Shown: positions 1-9,324 of the stretch, piece after piece
Layout of the letters: the number at the start of each line of letters is the position of its first letter
Numbering within the stretch: position 1 is the first letter of the stretch
From: Sporothrix humicola
Lineage: Eukaryota > Ascomycota > Sordariomycetes > Ophiostomatales > Ophiostomataceae
Direction of reading: 5' to 3'
Assembly: GCA_021396245.1 (NCBI GenBank)
Contig: WNYE01000016.1
Span: forward strand, 372,001 to 436,000
Length of the DNA stretch: 64,000 nucleotides
Position numbers and translations under genes: made by a program
The notes under the pieces: generated by a model
What the model was told of the DNA's origin: nothing
The model's database searches: none
The model's input: the letters and a program-made list of their open reading frames with translations, nothing else

Positions 1-374
1 TTAAAAGGGGCCATATAATTAAATATTCATAGAGTCGAGAAGATAAATAAACATTAAATATAACAACAGCACAACTCAAAATAAATTCTTTACAAAATAC
101 AGTGTTTAGATTATTAATTATTAACAAGGTATCGTAGGCCTCCAAATATTGCTCAAGGATTGATTTTTGTATTCATATGACGCGGTGGTTCGTGGCTATC
201 TATTAGGACACTACGACGGGCCGCGAAGTCGCTGCACCTTCCTTCACTCAAACCTCCACCTTCCCTCCAACCGCAATTACGACGACGATTTCATAGCCAT
301 GGCCCATTGCCCCTTTTCCGATCCGGCCAAAACAATTCAACCCTTCCTCTTCCACCTGAGACAACGATATCGCC
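1..374. other. AT-rich left edge and 5' leader of the first gene
   Basis: The first 140 bases are AT-rich and carry no recognisable gene. From about 180 onward the sequence becomes pyrimidine-rich, as is usual just upstream of a filamentous fungal start codon, and is read here as the leader of the gene that begins at 375. An out-of-frame ATG at 299 could act as an upstream start. The short overlapping frames here have no recognisable protein character. Confidence 0.5.
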
Positions 375-2105
375 ATGGCCGGCACACCGGCGGCCGCCAC
401 GAGCGCCTCGCACGCGCCCAAAGAACGCATGCATTCTCACCGCCAGCACTACAAACAACTCAACCAAATAGCATTTGAGGTTAGTAGGCAATTGGCGAGG
501 CTTGCTTCCCTTGGCCGTCCAGGCGTATGGATACTACACCACGAAGACTTGTATCGACCAGGCTTCGACACGCGCCCACATTTGCGCAACCCAGACAAAG
601 AGATTCCTCTGGACCTCCCAGGCCTGAATCAAGGCACCATTTGGGCCGGCAAGGGGCCGGCACCCGATTTCAACGACATTGCTTTTTGGGAAGCAAAGCG
701 CAAAAACCTCGGCGAGAAGATCAAGGCCATCGAGGCGGGACACGTGCAGCCTCGCTTTACGGCGGAGGAACTTGCGACGATCGAGCCGTTAGAGCAACAG
801 CCGGGCCATCTCTTTTACGAAGCGTTGGAGCGGAAACGTAGGGACCTACGCCGTGACAAGATGGGCGTGTTTAACACCCTGTTTCATTTGGCTGCACGCG
901 GGCGGCCCGGCCAATGGGCTCTACACAATACCGATCTCTACCATCCGTCCATCGACACATACCCGGCAACGCGCGTGGTCGATAACGACGACACCCACAC
1001 AAGTATTATCATCCACGACACGACATTCGACGGGACCCTTCGGCTCGTGGATGACCTGTTGCCGGTTGACTACGAACTAACCTGGGTAGGAAAGCGGCCT
1101 GCACCGGACTTTGAGGATCCTACGTTTTGGAAAACCACATACAAAACGCTGTCCGCTCAGTTGAACGACGTCAAGGAAGGGCGGGTACATCCTCGTTTCA
1201 CGGCCGCGGAGGTGCGGACGCTGGAGCGACTGGAATCCGATCCGGAGCACGCGTTCGCCATATTCGCCGACAGAGCAAAAAACAACCCGCCCGCCATTGA
1301 GACGCCCGAATCGCGAGAGCTCGCAAAGTCGCTGTCCATCCTGCGGACCATGGTGGTGAACAAAATGGAAACCCTGTGGGAGCATAGCCTTGCTGGAAAG
1401 TGGGTGGTGCACACGGAAAAAGAGCTGTATGTTCCTGCATACGACACGCACTTTCGAGAACGAGAAGACGCAGACGACCAAAACGAAGACGGTGCAGCCA
1501 GCCACGTTGTCATCGACCGCTCCCTCGACCTCCGCTTCGACACCCGCTTCCAGCCGGCACCACACGACGTCCTGGGCACAGTTGCCTACTGGGAGAAGAA
1601 GAAGGCGGACCTGAGCAAAAAGTACGAGGACGTGGAGGCGGGCCGGTTGACGAGGCACCACTTTACCCAGGGCGAACGGATGCGGATCAAGCTGCTCGAG
1701 TGGGCCATCGATGAAGGGCTCGAGCAGCTTGGGGAGAACGCTGGGAGGGGCGGCAACCAGCGAATGGACAACGTCGCAGCGTGGCTCGGCCAAGGCACGG
1801 ACGGGCCAGAACAGCCAGAGCGGCCACGGACGCGAACGCCGACTCCACCGTGGGCAGCTTCAAAGAGGAAGCGCACCGCAACAGACGAGGAAGAGGACGC
1901 AGACGCGGACCACGCGCCGCCACTCCCCACCAAGCGGAGAAAAGGGCGTGGGCGCGGCCCAGCGACAACCCGCCCGTCGACAAAACGAGGACGGCCAGTA
2001 GATAAGTCAGCAGCCACGCCAGAAACACCTGCATCACCAGCGACACCAGCAGACAGGCCCCCTTTACGGAGGAGTGCACGCATTGCTACACGTATGGCAG
2101 CGTAG
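375..2105 (+). CDS. Hypothetical protein with three internal repeats and a basic tail
   Basis: Intronless frame of 576 residues; function not recognised. Three copies of a roughly 105-125 residue unit lie at about residues 36-141, 165-288 and 324-443. Each unit opens with a W-x-x-H...LY-x-P-x-x-DT element (VWILHHEDLYRPGFDT, QWALHNTDLYHPSIDT, KWVVHTEKELYVPAYDT). It continues with a PAPDF-x-D-x-x-FW or PAPHD...YW element and ends with a charged helix of the type EAGHVQPRFTAEE / KEGRVHPRFTAAE / EAGRLTRHHFTQGE. Residues 455-576 are low-complexity, rich in Pro, Thr, Arg and Lys, with clusters KRKR and KRRKGRGRG that could be nuclear localisation or DNA-contact segments (inference). The start at 375 is the first ATG in frame; ATG at 429 is an alternative. 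Codons are C/G-ending, supporting real coding. The next downstream sequence is decayed gene debris, so this may be an accessory region. Confidence 0.7.
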   Translation: MAGTPAAATSASHAPKERMHSHRQHYKQLNQIAFEVSRQLARLASLGRPGVWILHHEDLYRPGFDTRPHLRNPDKEIPLDLPGLNQGTIWAGKGPAPDFNDIAFWEAKRKNLGEKIKAIEAGHVQPRFTAEELATIEPLEQQPGHLFYEALERKRRDLRRDKMGVFNTLFHLAARGRPGQWALHNTDLYHPSIDTYPATRVVDNDDTHTSIIIHDTTFDGTLRLVDDLLPVDYELTWVGKRPAPDFEDPTFWKTTYKTLSAQLNDVKEGRVHPRFTAAEVRTLERLESDPEHAFAIFADRAKNNPPAIETPESRELAKSLSILRTMVVNKMETLWEHSLAGKWVVHTEKELYVPAYDTHFREREDADDQNEDGAASHVVIDRSLDLRFDTRFQPAPHDVLGTVAYWEKKKADLSKKYEDVEAGRLTRHHFTQGERMRIKLLEWAIDEGLEQLGENAGRGGNQRMDNVAAWLGQGTDGPEQPERPRTRTPTPPWAASKRKRTATDEEEDADADHAPPLPTKRRKGRGRGPATTRPSTKRGRPVDKSAATPETPASPATPADRPPLRRSARIATRMAA

Positions 2106-2189
2106 GCACGCAATGGGAACAAATAAAGCGAGAATGGATTTTTATTTATTTATTGACGGATCTATGACGACTCCTGTGCCTCCTCCCCA

Positions 2190-2430
2190 CTACACCCGCC
2201 GACGGATGCCGAGCCAGCACTCGCCGGGCTTCTTGCTGAAGCCCTCGTGCGACGTCAGGATCCGCTGGTCCAGGCGGAAATCATAGCGGCGAAAGGCCGT
2301 GCCGATGATGAGCGCGAGCTCCATGTGGGTGACGTTCTCGCCCGGCACAGGCGCGCGGGCCAAACGAGAAGGGGTTGAATCCCATGCGCTGGTGCGACGT
2401 TGAGCCATCGTGCCCGAGGACTAGCGCCTG
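2190..2430 (-). pseudogene. Cytochrome P450 C-terminal remnant
   Basis: Read on the minus strand, one frame gives a P450 haem-binding loop, FNPFSFGPRACAGR, matching FxxGxRxCxG. A second frame continues with GENVTHMELALIIGTAFRRY and ends in GECWLGIRRRV and a stop at 2190, which is a typical fungal P450 C-terminus. The two frames are joined only by a frameshift at about 2340-2350. Nothing P450-like is seen upstream (above about 2430), where a different gene relic on the opposite strand begins. The fragment therefore keeps only the last roughly 80 residues of a 500-residue family. It cannot make a functional enzyme. Confidence 0.75.
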
Positions 2431-2442
2431 TGCAAGGTCACG

Positions 2443-2995
2443 GTGGGCGACTACCCGCAGATGACGCTGATCTGGTTCTCGTCAAACCTGACGCTCAACA
2501 ACCTGGCCATTGGCGTGCTGGGCCCGACAGCCTACTACCTAGGCATGACCGACTCTATGCTGCTCTGCGTCTTCGGCGTAATTGCCGGGTCCGCCGGCAC
2601 CGCCTACATCTCCTCGTCAACAGCCTGCCGACCGGCCAGCTGCTCTCGGCCCTGCTGGCCCTGCTTGTCGCCGCCGTCGGCATCAAGCTGTTCCACGTCT
2701 ACGAGCGCTATGCCTTTGTACCTCATCAGCGTCGCTGGGCCCTGCTTTGACACATCCGTTCAGTCCACCGGCTCGTCCTCCGTTATCTCTGCCGACCGCA
2801 AGAGCTTCTTTATACTGTCCGCGTCGGCGCCGGCTTTTTTGTCTACTTCCCGCCCGACGCCAAGCGCCACTGGGTCCTCCTCAGCACCCTCGTCGGCCTG
2901 GCCGTCGGCTCCTTCTTCCCGCTCCGTCGCCCTGGGCCTCGGCCTCATCTGTAACAACGCGCCCGGCCACATGACTGCATATTCAGGCCCTTGGA
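2443..2995 (+). pseudogene. Purine-cytosine permease (NCS1/Fcy2-type) remnant
   Basis: Pieces of a nucleobase transporter are readable in order but in different frames. From 2443, YPQMTLIWFSSNLTLNNLAI and VLGPTAYYLGMTDSMLLCVF correspond to the first membrane segments of Fcy2-type permeases. About 2615-2730 in another frame gives LPTGQLLSALLALLV and GIKLFHVYERYAFVP (the conserved FHxYERYAWxP region). From about 2735, VAGPCFDTSVQSTGSSSVIS follows. From about 2810 in another frame, GAGFFVYFPPDAKRHWVLLS and TLVGLAVGSFFP follow. Stretches between blocks are missing compared with an intact permease of about 500 residues. This is a multi-frameshift, internally deleted pseudogene. Confidence 0.75.
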
Positions 2996-3021
2996 TCACT
3001 ATGAACACCTTTACCGTTTAG

Positions 3022-4341
3022 TCTACATACGAGCGACGAAACGCCATTCGAGCGTAACAAAAAGGGTGACTTGAGTAATTACTCACGACATCGAAGCGAA
3101 AGATAAGTATGGAATAAAAATTTAATGTATTTGTAAAAAGAAATAATTACGTATTTTTGCTTTCTCTCCTCCATAATTTTCTACTGTCGACCTGTATTCG
3201 CATCGTTTTTCTTTGTACGTCGTTTTCTTCCAACCCCTGGTAAACATCGCCAAACCATATCACTTACACCGTTTCCACTTACACAATACTCACCGTATCG
3301 ACTCATCATCTACACCTTTCCTCCCCGTTTGAATTTGCATATGCCAATACCCCTCCACACTTTTCTTTTCAATTAAACACCATGCTGCCCCTCCTCCAAT
3401 AGACTCAAATGCCATGCGCATCCAAACAATCGATCTTTCTGGATTGCCTGACGTGGACCCTGCGCTGTCGCATGAATGATCTGCCGACCCTTATGCTTTA
3501 AATCGCTGGAGACGATGAAGGGGGTGAGGGTCCAGACGAAGGAGACCAGGCTGCGTGGGATGCTCCGTTAAGGGAAGCACTTTATTTTTTGTGTTCCCTT
3601 TTTGGACATTCCCCCCTTTGACCCGGCACGCAGCCCTGTTGTGAAATTTTTGTCACTGAGCTTTATCTTCTTCTCGTGCTATTCTCCTCGTTCTAGCCCT
3701 TCTCGCGGCGTCTCACGATGCGCCATTGGGGAATGTTTGCGACAAATGTTCCCGACAAGAAATTGTACACTGTCACCTTGTCCGTACCCCGTTCAACCCT
3801 TGTCAAACATCGAACAACGCGGGGGTAACGACGTACCTGCTCTTTCTCCTTTCTCTTCTCTCCTTTCTTACTCACCTCTCACTTCTCATCTCACTTTTGC
3901 ATCGCCACTGCCGGGCTCGCTCATTTCATCGACTGCACATCCATCGTTTATCGTAGATCATTTGCGTGGCAGTGGCAGTGGCCAGAGCTTGTGTCCGTGT
4001 CTGTGTTGAATGTTTAAGCCTCGATCTTAGGAGACGCTGCCCAATCTCTGTGCGCACTGAAGGATGTGGGATCCTTTCGGCATTGAATTTATTTATTTTA
4101 TCAAATATTTGATTTCCAGCACTGATCTGCCATATCAATGCGAAAGATAATGAGGGAGACTCAACGGCAAAATGTTATTTGACCGCTGACCAGGTTAACA
4201 CGTTAATGCCTCGTGGAATAGATGCAATTAATTTTTTATTGTAAGCAAAAAAAAAAAGATACAGGATATTACATTGTGTACGCAAAGAGGATGAGTTGTT
4301 GAAATGATAAAAAGTGAAATCGCAAAAAAGACAAAAAATAA
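3022..4341. other. Intergenic, no gene seen
   Basis: About 1.3 kb between the permease relic and the first tRNA. 3060-3180 is AT-rich. 3590-3960 is pyrimidine-rich on the plus strand and gives short Ser/Leu-rich frames without recognisable protein features. An A-run at 4246-4258 and another at 4331-4339 lie near the tRNA; the latter would serve as the tRNA terminator on the minus strand. Confidence 0.5.
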
Positions 4342-4413
4342 CTCCGATACGGGGAATCGAACCCCGAGCTCGACGGTGAAAACGTCAGATGTTAACCATT
4401 ACACCATATCGGA
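4342..4413 (-). tRNA. tRNA-Glu, anticodon TTC
   Basis: Minus-strand 72-nt cloverleaf without an intron. The acceptor stem TCCGATA pairs with TATCGGA and leaves discriminator G. The anticodon stem TGACG/CGTCG (one U-G pair) encloses loop TTTTCAC with anticodon TTC at its centre. The T arm CGGGG-TTCGATT-CCCCG is complete and contains the internal B box. It reads GAA codons. A run of T on the minus strand just downstream (A-run on plus, 4333-4338) is a suitable RNA polymerase III terminator. It differs from the gene at 4654-4725 by four C/T changes. Confidence 0.95.
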
Positions 4414-4653
4414 CTTAACTGTTTTAATGAACTGTACCATATTAGGAGTTATATAGAGTGGTCCGCTAGTGTCACACAAGGCACAAAATTACAGCGGCAG
4501 TCTCCGCTAAAGGCCCGCTGGAAGCTCCGCTACTGTGGCTGCAGTGGCCACAAGGCCCCACCAATATCAAGATTGGAGGCCACAAAAAAAAAGAGAGATA
4601 CCAAAAATGAAAGAACCCACAACGTGCAAAAGGCAAAAAAAGAAGTTGAAAAG

Positions 4654-4725
4654 CTCCGATACGGGGAATCGAACCCCGAGCTCGACGGTGAGAGCGTCGG
4701 ATGTTGACCATTACACCATATCGGA
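4654..4725 (-). tRNA. tRNA-Glu, anticodon CTC
   Basis: Minus-strand 72-nt cloverleaf without an intron, nearly identical to the gene 240 bases away. The anticodon stem CGACG/CGTCG is fully Watson-Crick and encloses loop CTCTCAC with anticodon CTC, so it decodes GAG. The T arm and acceptor stem are the same as in the neighbouring TTC copy. An A-run at 4634-4640 gives a T-run terminator on the minus strand. Confidence 0.95.
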
Positions 4726-7700
4726 TTATGGATGATTGGTTTGGTGGATTGGAAGGCCACCTTGGATGTTCAGCCGGCGCCTTCAGAGGATACAAGTAGG
4801 CAGACCACAGAACGATAACAAACTTTGATCTTGATATTGATATCCCACTTTACTCGTGAACCATATTTTTGAAAAGCTTTTCTTGATGCAAACACTTTAG
4901 CCGCTTGCACCTCACCTCCGCAGTCGGATGCACAGGGGTTTCTTTCTGTCAAAGTTATTCTCGTTTCTGGTTGAGGAGGACGGGGGAAAATGTGCACAGA
5001 TGCTGCACTCCCGCATATTTCAAAGCACATCTTGGGAGGGGTTTCTGTCTTTGTGTGTGGCACACAGACCACGAAACACAAACACGCAGGACGGAGTACA
5101 TTTACGGAGCAGCTGCATACGTCGTTGGATATGTCGTCGTGGCAAGGATAAAACGTGTCAAGACCGAAAATATGCAAACGCACAAAGAATGCAACGCACG
5201 ACGTTAATACATAACGATGTAAAGAGGAGAAGGAGGGGGACAAGAGGCTTGTGCGTTGATGTGCGGTGTGCCTCTGACGGCATTGTCTTTTTGACGGGAC
5301 GATGCACACCTGGGCAGAGGACACAAAAGAAAGGCATATCGATGTCTGCATTCCTGGCATCGCATCATTGATCTGCGTGTGTCGGACCTGGACACACATC
5401 AGTCTGGTTCTCCACTGCCACGAGTTGGTTCTCATTCAGGCTCAATAGTTGACGTTGAAAGTACTCAGTTGGTCATCTTGTGCAAGATGCTGCGGCCAGC
5501 TTTGAGACATGCGTCGGAGGTTTTTTTTTACTCTCTCCGAAAGACAGCATACGTGCAGTGTAGATCGTAAAATGTTGATGCGGGAGAATGGGCAAAATGG
5601 CGAAGTGCATGTGGTGAATGGCCGCAGTAGTCGATCACCCACAAAGTGACGTCTTTTTTACGAGAGTGCACAGTCGTTCTTTTTTTTTTTCTTGCATCTC
5701 CTGTGACTGTTTTGCATGCATGAGGGGTCTCGCTGGCCTTTCCTGGGTGTTGACTTTCTGGGCATTGCGGATGGGAGGACGCAAGGGAGACGGCTAGTGA
5801 TAGCTCGGGATGCATGTCTGTGATCACGCCGGCCGCAAAAAGACAAACTAGTCGAGCCGGCGAACTCACCATGACAGTCGATCCACGGGTATATCCAGAT
5901 TTTAGGAAACCCCAAGAGTTTTCCTGTCTTGTTTGTTGCGTTTGTCAATTTTTGGTCGATTTTTGGCAGGTTCTTTTGAATTTTAGTCCATGTTGTGCAT
6001 GTTGACAACCCCTCACTTTTTTTATCGGCTCAGCCGGTGGACTAACACAAGCGGGCCATTGCCTTTTTGGGCTGTTAACTCTTTCTTGCACATTAAAGTT
6101 CAAGAAAAACGCTACATTTTGTCAGATATCTTGCACTTCTTGATCCCTTACTGCGGATGTGAGGGATGTGGCCGCCGGTGATCTTTCTGCTCTTTTGGGC
6201 AGGCTCTGGACTCCGGCCCAAAGAGGGTAAAAATGTGTGTGGATATCGGGCCCTAAGACGCAACCGAGATGTTCACGATGCTCTGGTTGTGGTTGTGGCT
6301 GGTTTGGATTTTCTCATTCTGCCTCTTCTGTTTGTTACTGCGCCGGCCGTTCATCTGTTTGTCTTTTCCTCTCCTACCTCTACCCATCGTCTGGTGATTT
6401 TCAGTGGTTTGCCATGGAAACCGGCTGCCATCATAGGACTCATCTTTGCTCATTCACCCACTGGTATTGTTCGCCGGGATGAACAGCTCATTCAACCCGG
6501 ATTGCCTCGACTGTGGATGGTCTTTGCCTGGCCGCAGCCTATTTTTCTCGTGCGGCCTATTGTTCTGACCGTACACTCTCCCATTTGTTTGCTCAATACC
6601 AGTACGGAGTACTTCGTGCTTGCATTGGAAGTTTGGTTCCGGGGGCGGCACAACATCGCCCTGCACATCTGCAAGCAACCGGGCGGATTTGGGCCACTCT
6701 CTTTCCTTGGGTTAAAGCTCAAGACTTGGTAGACAGCTGTCAGTCAAAAAGTGCCCGAAGAACCAGACGAGTCGATGCCGTGTTCCCCAGAATTACACAG
6801 CAGCGGGAGATGGAGTATGGAGTACGGAATACTTTGTGACTTACACCAGACACAATGTATGCATCTGCACTGCAGTCCAGCCGTCTTGCAGCTCCCAGCC
6901 CTCCCACGGCGGCTGTTCAAACGCGCAGAGTGTATTTTTACTTACTTTTCTGCACGCATTTCTCTAAATATACTCTCACCCACGGCAGAAAGCTGCACGT
7001 GCGGAATGGCTGAAGCAAACGCTGACCAGTAATTGCTCTGGACGAGTGCTGTCAAAAGACATCGAGCGCTTATTTCATATCGTTTGCATTCTTGCCAGCC
7101 TCCTGGTTTGTGAACGGTGGTAAACCATTGGTGGCCAGACAATTACAGTATCAACTTGCATCTTGCGCCTGCATCCGTGTCTGCATCTGCATTCACGCAG
7201 AACGCATGCTGTCCCGTTTCCTATTTTGGGTTGCCATATTACTCTTTCCAGCCTCTTTCTTCTCGCTGTGTCTGTATTACTTACTACTCTGAGCCGTGTC
7301 GTGGTTATTTTGAGAAACCGTTTGACCGTTTGAGCATCCTTTTTTCAGCGTTCCCATCAACCAAAGATTGGAATGAGCTTCAATCGCATCGTCCCGTGAT
7401 AAGGTTGGAATGTGTCTCACCTCTAACGGCGGCCGTGTGCATCCTAAAATATCGTGCGTACATATCCATATTCGCCTCTCTTATTTATTTACATCCAAAC
7501 AAAACACACTCTCGCACAGAGACACGGGATCGCGAGCACGTCAACGACGGACTGCAATGGGACGGTGAACGGCCTTGATGTTACGAAGCCGCGGAATATT
7601 TGGATGCCCTGCTTATTGTGAGGCTTCTTGTTCTTTTTATGGAGCAGTAGTTGCTTTTTGCTGACTCTCGTTGCTTTTTGCTTGTCTTTACCGTTGCACT

Positions 7701-7815
7701 CGGTGTAAATTTTGCTGTTCTCTGTTGTTCATCTCGTACCCTGCTTGTCACTTTGTTTGTTTTTCGTATCTGTTAGCCTGCTTGGGCCTGCCTGTCAACA
7801 GTGCGGGAATACTCC

Positions 7816-7850
7816 TGAGATACCTTGCAGATACCTTGGAGATACGTTGA
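7816..7850. repeat. Short imperfect tandem repeat
   Basis: Three adjacent near-copies of GAGATACCTTG-type 11-12 base units. No coding context and no obvious function. Confidence 0.6.
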
Positions 7851-9294
7851 CGAAAGTGGATTCTCTCTAATAAAACAGAGTACCATCGCGGTGCACCAGG
7901 GTCCTGTTTCGTTTCAACGGGGGAGATCGAGGTGAAGAAGAAGAGGATGCAAAGAGAGCGACGCAAAAGACATCGTCAACATGGACTGCACTGAGAGCAA
8001 CCTAATTTCCGGCGGGCCAATCAGGGTGGACCAGAACCCTCGACGGGACCACAAGTCATTTTATTTTCAGTGCGTCAGGACGAAGATGGCCCCTCCATAA
8101 AAGGCTCCAAAGCTTCGCTTGTCGTCTAGGGTTGCAGGGCACCCCTGTCTGTGAGAGAAAATGGAAAAGAACAAAAAAAAGAAAGACCACCCCAGCTCTC
8201 CACGCTGGCCGGGCCTGTCCGCAGTCCGTAGTCCACAGTCCGCGACGGTGTCTCGATGGGTCTTTGACACGCGTTTCGACGATGCTCGACTCTGAGATTG
8301 TTCGCTGTCCAGAATGCCCACCGTATCGACACAACACCTCCTCAAACAGGCCAAGCTGCTCTGCACAAATCTGCACAATCTTGCACATCGCACTCCGGAT
8401 GAGCGATGAACACCGGGCCCGTTCGCGACTATTGAGAATTTGTCTGCACGAGAAAGAGACGATGATACGGCGACCGGATGAGTGCCCACCGTATTGGAGA
8501 GTGTTTGCACACGCACGACATCGGGCGTCGTTTGCCACGGAACGTGCGGTGTCTTACCAATTCAGAGAAAGAAGAGGATATTCTTGTTTTCTGGAAGCAG
8601 TTTCTTGGTTTTGGCTTTTGGTTATGGGGTTTGGCTTGCGACGGCGCGTTGTCCATGCGCAATCCTTTGTTTCTCTGCACCACCTTTTGCAGTGTCTATG
8701 ATGCATAGCGTGGCCAACGTGGCTTCCAAGCTTCTGTCTGTGAGCTTCGCAGTTGGATGGCTCGCAACTATCCAGCTTTCGCCTCTTGATGTCTCAGTCC
8801 ACCGTGGTTTTCGCTCCAGAAAAAGCAAAATTGGCCCCTTCAGGAAGGAGAACATGCCGTTTCGGCGGTGGTGTTTTTCGTTTTCTCACTGGATTTCTCG
8901 AAATATTTGTCTTGCACTAGCCGTAGTGCCCGGCGCGACCCTCTCAAGCTTCTCAAGGGAGGAGAGGGGACCGCGCGCCCACCTGCCGATCAATGGGTTC
9001 TCTTTGCGCTTCTTTGTCTTCGCGAGAGCGAGCAAGACGGAAACGATCTTATGTCGTGCAATAAGAACGGCACACGATCGATATATCACGGCAGAATCCT
9101 CCGTCGCCAAAGCCAAATCCAAAGAACCGAAGAAGGCACATCCCGGGCGCGGGACCGAGACTGCAGGTTTTGAAATTATCCAATATATCAATATGTAGGA
9201 AACCAGACAAACTCATAAAGTGAGTTCTGGAGGACAAGACAACGGCATACGACACGACGCGAACACGGATGCCGCTGCGGCGCGTGTCAACGGC

Positions 9295-9324
9295 GTGGCA
9301 GTGTGGGCAGTGTGGGCAGTGTGC
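9295..9324. repeat. Short tandem repeat, 9-base unit
   Basis: Two perfect and one partial copy of GTGTGGGCA in a non-coding region. Probably a slippage tract. Confidence 0.6.

Noticed and set aside
2190..2995. Repeat-induced point mutation as the cause of the broken genes
   Set aside because: The relics remain GC-rich and are broken by frameshifts and deletions, not by C-to-T stop codons.
4770..5435. 221-codon minus-strand frame
   Set aside because: No motif or codon preference, and Cys/Ser/Val composition as expected from chance translation.
8482..9198. 238-codon plus-strand frame
   Set aside because: Hydrophobic patches but no family resemblance, no good start context and no C/G-ending codon preference.
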